A stretch of DNA of 5,181 nt from Chloroflexota bacterium (GTDB lineage: Bacteria; Chloroflexota; Anaerolineae; Promineifilales; Promineifilaceae). A program made the position numbers and the translations under genes. Positions 1-5,139 of this stretch are shown piece by piece. The stretch covers positions 1 through 5,181 of the forward strand of contig QQUD01000801.1 in assembly GCA_008501785.1 (NCBI GenBank). The letters run 5' to 3'. The notes below the pieces were generated by a model. That model ran no database searches, was not told where the DNA came from, and saw only the letters and a list, made by a program, of their open reading frames with translations. The first letter of the stretch is position 1. Each line of letters opens with the position of its first letter.

Positions 1-503
1 ACCATCATGTCATAGCCACCTAACCCATTGGTCTTTTCCCAAGAATTACCAACGTCTGTCCAGGTAGCCAGGGTGGGGTGATTAGTGACAATTGCTTGAG
101 CTGCTGCAAATGTTTCTTCCACCGTTCGATAACAGGAATATCCTGGAATCGTTTGTATTTGTTCAAGCCCTGGCTGCACAATCTGCAACATGCGTAAATT
201 GTCAACCTCAACGCGCATTCCTGTTTCCAACAACAAGTTATATTCATCATTTGAAACGGATAACACAAGATACCCAAGCTCATAATTGGATTCCATCGGC
301 TCAAACGAAGAAGCAATCTGGTATGCAGTCTCCAAATCATCAAAATAGACCCGAACCACAACACCATCACGAATGGGCACTAACTCAGGTGTGGGGGCTG
401 GTTCAAGTTGAACCAAACTGGGATTGGCAAGTAATGTGGATGTGGACATCGCCACGATTACCAGCAGAAACCCGACAAACAAAATCAACAATCTTCTACG
501 CAT
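1..503 (-). CDS. Secreted M14-family zinc carboxypeptidase, N-terminal part (runs off the left edge)
   Basis: The minus-strand frame is open from an ATG at 503 to the window edge, giving 167 residues without a stop. Residues 1-26 form a signal peptide: an MRRR n-region, a hydrophobic core (about 5-19) and a likely cleavage after LLA at 26. Residues 47-103 look like an M14 activation propeptide (VVVRVYFDDLETA, then GYLVLSVSNDEYNLLLETG and VEVD). From about 121 the start of the catalytic domain appears: GYSCYRTVEE, NHPTLATWTDVGNSWEKT and GGYDMM, the pattern at the front of bacterial M14 carboxypeptidases before the HxxE zinc site. The zinc ligands, the distal His and the catalytic Glu would all lie beyond the edge, so activity cannot be judged. 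The start is fixed by an AGGAGG site 11 nt upstream. The expected role is removal of C-terminal residues from peptides outside the cell. The family call rests on recalled sequence patterns. Confidence 0.8.
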   Translation of the reverse strand, partial: MRRRLLILFVGFLLVIVAMSTSTLLANPSLVQLEPAPTPELVPIRDGVVVRVYFDDLETAYQIASSFEPMESNYELGYLVLSVSNDEYNLLLETGMRVEVDNLRMLQIVQPGLEQIQTIPGYSCYRTVEETFAAAQAIVTNHPTLATWTDVGNSWEKTNGLGGYDMM

Positions 504-514
504 AACATTTATTT

Positions 515-520
515 CCTCCT
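515..520 (-). promoter_or_regulatory. Ribosome binding site of the M14 carboxypeptidase gene
   Basis: A perfect AGGAGG lies on the minus strand, 11 nt before the ATG at 503. It decides the start: a second ATG at 508 is in another frame and meets a stop after seven codons. It is the only canonical Shine-Dalgarno site in front of any gene in this window. Confidence 0.8.
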
Positions 521-612
521 GAAACAGGTTGATGTGAAGCGCAAAGGCTTTTCAACATCAATCAGATGATAAAACAGCCACCCCCACAATCACCGCAGGG
601 TATGCAGATTGG

Positions 613-647
613 CTCTTTGCCCTCTGTTTTCTCTGCGTTCTCAGCGG
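613..647. repeat. Short tandem array with 9-bp period (CTCT units)
   Basis: On the plus strand CTCT begins at 613, 622 and 631 and CTCA at 640, an exact 9-bp step; the units are CTCTTTGCC, CTCTGTTTT, CTCTGCGTT and CTCAGCGG. It fills part of the 159-bp gap between the lipoprotein stop and the carboxypeptidase start, and is non-coding. On the minus strand it reads as AGAG-rich units similar in style to the CAGA-rich arrays at 2420-2611. No inverted partner is seen, so it may be a remnant of a dispersed intergenic repeat. The rest of the gap (521-612) shows no firm site. Confidence 0.6.
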
Positions 648-662
648 AAATTATTTATTTTG

Positions 663-1175
663 TTATTCACCAGCATAAAACCAATCTGAACCGGTAATCA
701 TGCTGTCGTCGCAAATGAAGATTAGGAAATCGTTTGTGCTGCGCCAGTAGTAAACGAGATATTCGGCTATTGTTGTTGATTCGAGTGTCTCAATTTGTGG
801 CAGCGTTTGTATGTGCGGCCATAAGTCGTGATCTGGAGTAGCGATTTGATCGGGTTGTCCCATCGTTTGCACAACCATCTCGCAAGCAAAGTCACCTTCG
901 CCAAAGTAGTTTCCCAGATCAATCATGAGCGTGTGTTTTTTACCCATCCATAGATCAACGTCATCTGACCAGTCGGCACCGTCAAATTGGCCTTGGATGG
1001 GGCGTAGGGCTTGGTAGGAAACGGCCGTTTCCACCACCCAAGCGTCAACAGTTGGAGAAGGAACCACCAAAGTCGGTTCCAGTTCCCCACCAAATCCAGC
1101 ACAGCCTATTAAAAAACAACCAATAAAAAGAAGTAATCGCGTAATGAACACACCCAGACGATAATTTTGAGGCAT
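663..1175 (-). CDS. Small lipoprotein of unknown function
   Basis: This 170-residue protein starts with a lipoprotein signal: basic residues at 6 and 13, a hydrophobic stretch 14-23 and the lipobox LIGC with the lipidated Cys at 25. A Pro/Thr-rich linker (33-43) follows, then a globular part from about 50. This part holds MGQPDQ (105-110), a Trp-rich tail (YYWRSTNDFLIFICDD at 142-157) and ends SDWFYAGE. Cys98 and Cys155 could form a disulfide outside the membrane. The Gly-x-Pro-Asp turn followed by a Tyr/Trp-rich strand loosely recalls small BamE/SmpA-like lipoproteins, but the likeness is too weak to name it. I do not recognise the family. The ATG start has no clear Shine-Dalgarno sequence; it is kept because it gives a complete signal peptide. 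A strong promoter at 1262-1289 indicates separate transcription. An ACGGCCGT octamer encodes Thr-Ala-Val at 50-52. Confidence 0.75.
   Translation of the reverse strand: MPQNYRLGVFITRLLLFIGCFLIGCAGFGGELEPTLVVPSPTVDAWVVETAVSYQALRPIQGQFDGADWSDDVDLWMGKKHTLMIDLGNYFGEGDFACEMVVQTMGQPDQIATPDHDLWPHIQTLPQIETLESTTIAEYLVYYWRSTNDFLIFICDDSMITGSDWFYAGE
1017..1032. repeat. 16-bp perfect palindrome around the dispersed octamer ACGGCCGT
   Basis: GGAAACGGCCGTTTCC is a perfect 16-bp palindrome inside the lipoprotein gene. Its core ACGGCCGT recurs at 2259-2266, 2293-2300, 2923-2930, 3349-3356, 3777-3784 and 4614-4621, seven copies in all, each inside a coding region. The copy at 2923 extends to a 12-bp palindrome (2921-2932). 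Chance would give about 0.08 copies in a window of this length at equal base use. Confidence 0.85.
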
Positions 1176-1261
1176 TAGTCGCTATAAACGATGTTGAAAG
1201 TAAGATTGAGTATTTAGTTATTTGAGTAAGAGTGGTCGCAGTTCAATGTACAGTTAATTTG

Positions 1262-1289
1262 ATTCTAATCGAGAGTTGACAGATGTCAA
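1262..1289 (-). promoter_or_regulatory. Sigma-70 type promoter of the lipoprotein gene, with A-tract and palindrome
   Basis: On the minus strand a perfect -35 TTGACA (1289-1284) is followed by a 16-bp spacer and a -10 TAGAAT (1267-1262, five of six consensus bases). A run of eight A (1303-1296) lies 6 bp upstream of the -35 box, where a UP element would sit; this run overlaps the stop codon of the kinase gene. Transcription would start near 1255, leaving an AT-rich leader of about 80 nt before the ATG at 1175. The -35 box is one half of a 14-bp perfect palindrome (TTGACATCTGTCAA, 1276-1289), which could be an operator. Nothing else within 1176-1301 looks functional. Confidence 0.7.
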
Positions 1290-1301
1290 GCAAGATTTTT
1301 T

Positions 1302-2378
1302 TTATAACCATTTTGCACCGGCACGAACCCACTCACTCCACCACACCAAATCAGCCCGCCACTGCTCACGATTTCGCGCACCAACCCGCCAATTGGTGGC
1401 TTTCAGCACCACCGCCCAGCCATCCTGCAAAAATCCACCCAATAAGCTGAGGGCCAACTGCGGCTCCCACCACTCATCCGAGAACTGTTCGCCTAAACGA
1501 GCGGCCAACTTGTGCCGATATATTTCAATCACAGCATCCTTTGAAACAGGCAACAAAGGTGAGTTCGTTATCAAATACCGGGCTAAATCAACCACAGGTG
1601 GCGCAGGCACAGCCAACTGCCAATCCAACAAATAAAGATGCGGCACACCGGGCGCACACGCCTGATTCGCATGTCGCCAATCACCATGAACAAGGGTGTG
1701 CGGATATTGTGCCAATGCGTCACAAAATGGGGTGGCATCATCTAACAACGATTGCAAAATTTGAAACACGTCTGTAGGCAGGTTAAATTGAGACAATTCC
1801 CACCCTTCAATCACGCGTCGTGGGATATTGTTGTCGCCGTTCAACTCAACACGCGCCGTGCGTGGGTTAAACATGTTGAAAATGTCACAAAGTTCACATA
1901 AACCTAAATCGGGATTGTCCAACACGTCATTTTGCCAAAACTGGGCGTGAACCGCAGCCATTGCATTAATGAAAAATGCATTTTCCGCTTCGGTAAATGG
2001 GTCGAAAAGCACAATCATGTCGCCCACATTTTCCATTAAAATCGCCCAGCCGTCTCCGTCGTGTGAACAAGCAACCACGCCATGCTCAATTTCAGGCGGC
2101 ATCTGATCTAAAATGCCATGTTGCCAAAGCGTGACAGATCGGCAAAGCGTGTCTTTGGTGCTGCGCATCAGCCAGTCCCATTCTAATGAAACGCGTTTCA
2201 GAATATAGCTAGGCCCTTGCCCATGATTTGTCGTTACGAGCAAGATGCGGCTGCCCGAACGGCCGTATTCCGACGACAAAGGCTGCTGCGAGACGGCCGT
2301 TATCATCAACCCCGTCATCTCACTCATCACGTCCGGCGCTAACATCGCCGCAACTGTGGGAAATAGTGTGTGTGTCAT
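1302..2378 (-). CDS. APH-fold phosphotransferase (aminoglycoside/choline-kinase-like), substrate unknown
   Basis: From the ATG at 2378 the protein has 358 residues with the layout of the APH/choline kinase superfamily. The N-lobe has a strand with the probable ATP-binding Lys (ILKR, Lys61) and a hinge at MENV (115-118). The C-lobe has the catalytic loop HGDWRHAN (231-238), with base Asp233 and metal-binding Asn238, and the second metal Asp in LLDWQ (Asp252). It should transfer phosphate from ATP to a small hydroxylated molecule in the cytoplasm. The tract AMAAVHAQFW (139-148) and the length over 350 residues fit the broad ecdysteroid-kinase/DUF1679-like branch better than true aminoglycoside-resistance enzymes. 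The start is uncertain. A GTG at 2435 extends the frame but lies in an inverted repeat; ATG 2399 and ATG 2378 are both possible, and 2378 gives MTHTLFPTV, a reasonable family N-terminus. The gene ends at a TAA inside an A-tract. Neighbouring genes do not hint at a substrate. Confidence 0.85.
   Translation of the reverse strand: MTHTLFPTVAAMLAPDVMSEMTGLMITAVSQQPLSSEYGRSGSRILLVTTNHGQGPSYILKRVSLEWDWLMRSTKDTLCRSVTLWQHGILDQMPPEIEHGVVACSHDGDGWAILMENVGDMIVLFDPFTEAENAFFINAMAAVHAQFWQNDVLDNPDLGLCELCDIFNMFNPRTARVELNGDNNIPRRVIEGWELSQFNLPTDVFQILQSLLDDATPFCDALAQYPHTLVHGDWRHANQACAPGVPHLYLLDWQLAVPAPPVVDLARYLITNSPLLPVSKDAVIEIYRHKLAARLGEQFSDEWWEPQLALSLLGGFLQDGWAVVLKATNWRVGARNREQWRADLVWWSEWVRAGAKWL
2259..2300. 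repeat. Two ACGGCCGT octamers 34 bp apart in the kinase gene
   Basis: Copies at 2259-2266 and 2293-2300 lie in the variable N-terminal stretch of the kinase. The second encodes Thr-Ala-Val, like five other copies in the window; the first is read in another phase as Tyr-Gly-Arg. Two copies so close, in a weakly conserved part of the protein, suggest that the DNA word and not the peptide is what recurs. Confidence 0.75.
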
Positions 2379-2419
2379 AGTCTCTACCACAAATTTCATT
2401 TCTGAGAAGATAATGGATA

Positions 2420-2496
2420 GGACACAGATTAACACAGATAAACACAGATTTTGTCAAAAAATTCCAACCTGTGTTCATCTGTGTTAATCCGTGTTC
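2420..2496. repeat. Imperfect inverted repeat of 10-bp units (ACACAGAT / GTGTT)
   Basis: The left arm 2420-2447 and right arm 2469-2496 are complementary at 25 of 28 positions, with a 21-nt spacer. Each arm is itself a direct repeat of period exactly 10: ACACAGAT at 2422, 2432 and 2442, and GTGTT at 2471, 2481 and 2491. It lies upstream of the kinase gene, and the longest possible reading frame of that gene (GTG at 2435) would begin inside it. Words of this kind are, to my recollection, dispersed in intergenic DNA of several bacterial groups; its role is unknown. Confidence 0.8.
2428..2457 (-). promoter_or_regulatory. Possible promoter of the kinase gene within the inverted repeat
   Basis: A perfect minus-strand TTGACA (2457-2452) lies in the spacer of the inverted repeat. 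An 18-bp spacer leads to GTTAAT (2433-2428), four of six -10 consensus bases, inside the left arm. Transcription would begin near 2421, 22 nt before ATG 2399 and 43 nt before ATG 2378. The weak -10 box and repetitive setting make this tentative; if true, it excludes the GTG start at 2435. Confidence 0.35.
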
Positions 2497-2544
2497 AAAA
2501 TTCCTCTCTTAAGTGATCAGCAAAATGAATTAAGAAATAACAAT

Positions 2545-2611
2545 CCGCAGATTTCACAGATTTCCGCAGATTTAAGCCAGAAACAATCTGTGAAATCTGC
2601 GAAATCTGTGG
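2545..2611. repeat. Second imperfect inverted repeat of 9-10 bp units (CAGATTT / AATCTG)
   Basis: Left arm 2545-2572 pairs with right arm 2585-2611 with three G/A differences and one single-base gap; the spacer is only 12 nt, so a long hairpin can form. CAGATTT begins at 2548, 2557 and 2567, and AATCTG at 2585, 2594 and 2603. It sits 31 bp past the transporter stop codon on the minus strand and could stop or stabilise the larA-yeiH transcript, but it is AT-rich and lacks a clean U-run, so I do not call it a terminator. The stretch 2497-2544 between the two inverted repeats shows nothing further. Confidence 0.8.
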
Positions 2612-2642
2612 TTAATAATTCTGAAAACTTTTTTCATTTTAC

Positions 2643-3626
2643 TTAATAAATCAGATAAACAATCAAAAATGCCACCACAAGCTGCACCGTCGCCACAACA
2701 CTGCCAAACACCAGTGTCTTAGGACCTTGTTTCAACATCGTTTCCAGGCGCAGCTTCAAACCAATGCCAGCCATCGCCAACAGCAGCAGCCATTTGCCGC
2801 ACAACTTCAACCCATCTACCAATGGCGCGGGCATGATTTGCCAGCTTGCCAGTACGCTGACAACCAAAAAGCCAATAATGAATGGCGGAATTTTGACGCT
2901 GTGTTTGCCGGTAGTGGCAGAAACGGCCGTTTTTCGCCACGTAATCATCAGCGCCAACGGTCCTAACATCAGCACACGTCCCATCTTCACCAGCAGTGCA
3001 ATATTGCCTGTCGCATCATCCACCGAATAACCAGCGGCCACAACCTGACCAATCGCCTGCAAACTGCCGCCAATCACCGCACCACCGCTCACTTCATCCA
3101 TCCGCAAAAGCTGCACCATAATCGGCAGAAAAAAGATGCCAATCGTGCCTAACAAATTCACAGTGCTAATCGTCAAACCAACTTCTTCTTCTTTGCTATC
3201 CACCAGTGGCGAAATCGCCGCAATCGCTGACGAGCCGCAAATCGCATTCCCTGCGCCCATCAACAGGCTCAGCGGCTGCGAAAATCCCATCAGCCGCCCT
3301 ACCATCATGCTAGATAGCATGGTGGAAAGGACAATGAGCAGAATGAGAACGGCCGTTGACAAACCCAAACTAATCAAAATCCGCAGCTGTAATTCCGTTC
3401 CCAGCAGCACAATCGCCACCGGCAGCAGCTTCTTCTCGGCAAACTGATACCCATCCGCAAACTCAGCACCCTTGATCAGCAAATTACTAACCAACATCCC
3501 AATCAAAATCGCCAACGTCACCGACCCAATATTGGGAATCACATTATCGGCTAAATATCTACTAAGCAATGAAACCAGGACCACTACCAGCAGACCCGGA
3601 CCGTATTTTTTTATGAAGGCTGACAT
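2643..3626 (-). CDS. yeiH: YeiH/UPF0324 family transporter (putative sulfate exporter family)
   Basis: The 327-residue protein is almost wholly hydrophobic and has the marks of the UPF0324/YeiH family (Cons_hypoth698). About ten membrane segments can be seen, for example near 10-27, 36-50, 66-79, 90-107, 153-171, 216-230, 250-264, 279-290 and 306-326. The family signature GAGNAICGSSAIAAISP spans 124-140, followed by SKEEE and by GTIGIFFLPIM (160-170). GGSLQAIGQVVAAG (186-199) is the second conserved re-entrant-like segment. Members are annotated as putative sulfate exporters, but biochemical proof is thin, so the substrate is best read as an unknown anion. Length is normal for the family (330-350). 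The start at 3626 is chosen because AAAGGA precedes it by 4 nt; an in-frame ATG at 3641 adds five residues without a Shine-Dalgarno site. It lies 71 bp after larA on the same strand, suggesting one transcript. Two ACGGCCGT octamers occur at 2923 and 3349. Confidence 0.9.
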   Translation of the reverse strand: MSAFIKKYGPGLLVVVLVSLLSRYLADNVIPNIGSVTLAILIGMLVSNLLIKGAEFADGYQFAEKKLLPVAIVLLGTELQLRILISLGLSTAVLILLIVLSTMLSSMMVGRLMGFSQPLSLLMGAGNAICGSSAIAAISPLVDSKEEEVGLTISTVNLLGTIGIFFLPIMVQLLRMDEVSGGAVIGGSLQAIGQVVAAGYSVDDATGNIALLVKMGRVLMLGPLALMITWRKTAVSATTGKHSVKIPPFIIGFLVVSVLASWQIMPAPLVDGLKLCGKWLLLLAMAGIGLKLRLETMLKQGPKTLVFGSVVATVQLVVAFLIVYLIY

Positions 3627-3630
3627 AATA

Positions 3631-3636
3631 TCCTTT
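3631..3636 (-). promoter_or_regulatory. Ribosome binding site favouring the yeiH start at 3626
   Basis: AAAGGA on the minus strand sits 4 nt before ATG 3626. It lies inside the codons that would follow the alternative ATG at 3641, which argues for the shorter protein. The spacing is rather short, so the choice is moderate. Confidence 0.5.
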
Positions 3637-3703
3637 AGCATTTCAGCACTTCAGCTAGTCAGCATTTCAGCCAGAAAGCTTTTAGCTGACTAGCTGACTA
3701 GCT
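3637..3703. repeat. Intergenic repeat with direct and inverted GCTGACTA-type units between larA and yeiH
   Basis: CAGCTAGTCAGC at 3652-3663 is perfectly complementary to 3685-3696, a 12-bp stem with a 21-nt loop. The right arm is also part of a tandem 8-mer (GCTGACTA twice, then GCT, 3685-3703), and the left side has an 11-bp direct repeat AGCATTTCAGC at 3637-3647 and 3661-3671. The element overlaps the larA stop codon (3698-3700) and reaches the alternative yeiH ATG at 3641. It fills nearly all of the space between the two genes. Confidence 0.75.
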
Positions 3704-4963
3704 ATCTTTGAGGAGCGGGATGGTTGCGTTTGCCTTCGGCATGACGCCAATGCGGGCTGAGGGGGGGAGTTTGGAAACGGCCGTATTCACCGCATCCTGC
3801 AAACTCATCACCGGTTTCAGCAGCAATTGACGTACAAAATCAGGCTCCATGTCAGACACCAGCAGCACATTGACACGCGTCGCGTCCCGTGCAATCTGAA
3901 ATGCCTTATGTGGCCCCACCCGGAATCCTTCCTGAGCAAACTGAGCCAGCACATCCTCATTCGACTGCCGCTCTTTTACCCAGCGCTCATATCCCCGACT
4001 TCCAGTTCCTTCCGGGCAAGCAGCCACCAAAATGACTGTGCCGCCCGGTTTTGTCACCAGCGTTGCGTGAGCCAAACCTTTTTGGGTTTGGTATACATTA
4101 ATATCTTTGGGGTGGCCGCCCGGTGATGCAATCACCAGATCGTACTGTCCCGGTACGTCCGCCTGACAAATCGACTTCGCCAGCGGAATCCCGGTAGCCA
4201 TCACCGCAGTCGGCACACCGGCCACCACTTTCACAATCGCTTTTTTGTCATTCAAAATCGCATTCAGCGCAATGTGGACCCCAATCATGCGGCCCATTTC
4301 TTCCACATCTTGGCGTGTCGGATTGTAGTCGTAATGACCTAGTTTGGCTTTCGCATCCGTCATCATCGCGTGGTTGTGGTTCACTGTTGCGCGACCTGCC
4401 AACCCAATCGACGCGCTTTTCACACCACCTGAAAACCCTTGAAACTGGTGCGGCTCAATATTTCCAACCACTATGCGCAAATCGGCATCAACGTACTGTC
4501 TGTTAATCCAAACTGGCGTGCCGCGTGATGTTTCACCCAAGTTCACCAGACTGTCTGTGTCGTCGGTGTCGTGGCAGATGATGGGGTAACGGTCGATGAT
4601 CGATTGGGGCAGAACGGCCGTATACGCATCCTCCCCCATCGGCGGGTGCGTCCCGGTAGCAATAATTAGCGTAATCTTTTCCGGTGGCAGCCCCAGCCCT
4701 TCCAACCGCGCCAACAGCGGCGGCAGCAAATGCTGGTGCGGCACGGGGCGCGTCTTGTCGTTAATCGCAACCGCCACCGACCACACATCGGTAAAATCTG
4801 CCCAGCGTACATCGCCCAACAAATTATCCAGCGCATCACTCACCGCCAGCGCCGGATCATCAACACCAGGATTAGGAGCCAACGCAATCAGCTCCGACAA
4901 ACACCGGTCAGGTATCTCACAACTAAGCGAAGCACGCCCGTATGGAATCGTGTAAGAAGTCAT
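3698..4963 (-). CDS. larA: LarA-type nickel-dependent 2-hydroxyacid racemase/epimerase
   Basis: LarA (DUF2088 family) interconverts stereoisomers of 2-hydroxyacids, lactate in the type enzyme, by hydride transfer to a nickel-pincer nucleotide made by LarB, LarC and LarE. From ATG 4963 the protein has 421 residues (L. plantarum LarA has about 424). The key residues are all present: Asp69 and Arg72 in NDKTRP, His106 in ATGTHP, His172 in EPHQFQGFSGG, Lys182 in GGVKSAS (the Lys that binds the cofactor covalently), His198 in NHNH, and Tyr291, Gln292 and Lys295 in YQTQKG. These lie 2-3 positions from the recalled L. plantarum residues 72, 75, 108, 174, 184, 200, 294, 295 and 298, which strongly supports the start. 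A GTG at 5023 and an ATG at 4990 extend the frame, but the GTG lies in a hairpin repeat; no start has a clear Shine-Dalgarno site. Homologues act on lactate, malate, phenyllactate and sugar acids, so the substrate is undecided. No larB, larC or larE is in view; yeiH follows 71 bp later. Confidence 0.93.
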   Translation of the reverse strand: MTSYTIPYGRASLSCEIPDRCLSELIALAPNPGVDDPALAVSDALDNLLGDVRWADFTDVWSVAVAINDKTRPVPHQHLLPPLLARLEGLGLPPEKITLIIATGTHPPMGEDAYTAVLPQSIIDRYPIICHDTDDTDSLVNLGETSRGTPVWINRQYVDADLRIVVGNIEPHQFQGFSGGVKSASIGLAGRATVNHNHAMMTDAKAKLGHYDYNPTRQDVEEMGRMIGVHIALNAILNDKKAIVKVVAGVPTAVMATGIPLAKSICQADVPGQYDLVIASPGGHPKDINVYQTQKGLAHATLVTKPGGTVILVAACPEGTGSRGYERWVKERQSNEDVLAQFAQEGFRVGPHKAFQIARDATRVNVLLVSDMEPDFVRQLLLKPVMSLQDAVNTAVSKLPPSARIGVMPKANATIPLLKDS

Positions 4964-4991
4964 GGGATTGAGTATGGTGCCTGGAGACATC

Positions 4992-5025
4992 AGGGGCGAC
5001 GCACTTTCTGAAGTGCGTTGCACCT
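4992..5025. repeat. Hairpin repeat immediately upstream of larA
   Basis: Arms 4992-5006 and 5011-5025 pair at 13 of 15 positions around a 4-nt loop (TCTG); the inner 8 bp (ACGCACTT/AAGTGCGT, 4999-5018) are perfect. It ends 28 bp before the preferred larA start and contains the GTG that would give the longest frame. It resembles a REP-like dispersed hairpin. A 5'-leader regulatory hairpin is possible, but there is no U-run after it on the minus strand. Confidence 0.75.
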
Positions 5026-5139
5026 AAAACCCATCGACCATAATCAATGAATGTGTGAATTGTGTGCCACCTTCGCCAGGGCGTAATGGAAGTTAAATAA
5101 ATAATCAGGTAATAGAAAACTACAAAATGTGGCCCTGTC
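5026..5139. other. Intergenic stretch upstream of larA, no firm feature
   Basis: This AT-rich stretch should hold the larA promoter on the minus strand. I find no convincing -35/-10 pair: a TTGTAG with 16 bp to TATTTA matches only three bases in each box. The reading frames crossing it show no recognisable protein. Confidence 0.4.

Noticed and set aside
20..370. Minus-strand frame of 116 codons at the left edge
   Set aside because: It is an out-of-frame shadow of the carboxypeptidase gene, with no start signal and no protein character.
92..505. Plus-strand frame of 137 codons opposite the left-hand gene
   Set aside because: It is the complement of the M14 carboxypeptidase frame, which has a signal peptide, family patterns and a ribosome binding site; the plus-strand product has no recognisable features.
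1276..1303. Possible plus-strand terminator: TTGACAGATGTCAA followed by eight T
   Set aside because: The stem is only 5-6 bp, 6 nt separate it from the T-run, and no plus-strand gene precedes it. The same bases read better on the minus strand as an A-tract and a -35 box.
1302..2378. Aminoglycoside-resistance gene
   Set aside because: Only the general APH fold motifs are visible. The length and the variable substrate region do not match a named resistance enzyme, and there is no resistance context.
2612..2642. TGAAAA/TTTTCA hairpin just after the yeiH stop as a terminator
   Set aside because: The stem is six A/T-rich pairs with a 3-nt loop and no following U-run; too weak to call.
3306..3321. 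Inverted repeat CATGCTA-GA-TAGCATG inside yeiH
   Set aside because: The loop of 2 nt is too small, it lies in a normal membrane-segment coding stretch, and a single short palindrome is expected by chance.
3761..3767. Run of seven G (C on the coding strand) near the 3' end of larA as a phase-variation site
   Set aside because: Seven bases is short for slippage switching, it encodes an ordinary Leu-Pro-Pro, and a metabolic enzyme is an unlikely phase-variable product.
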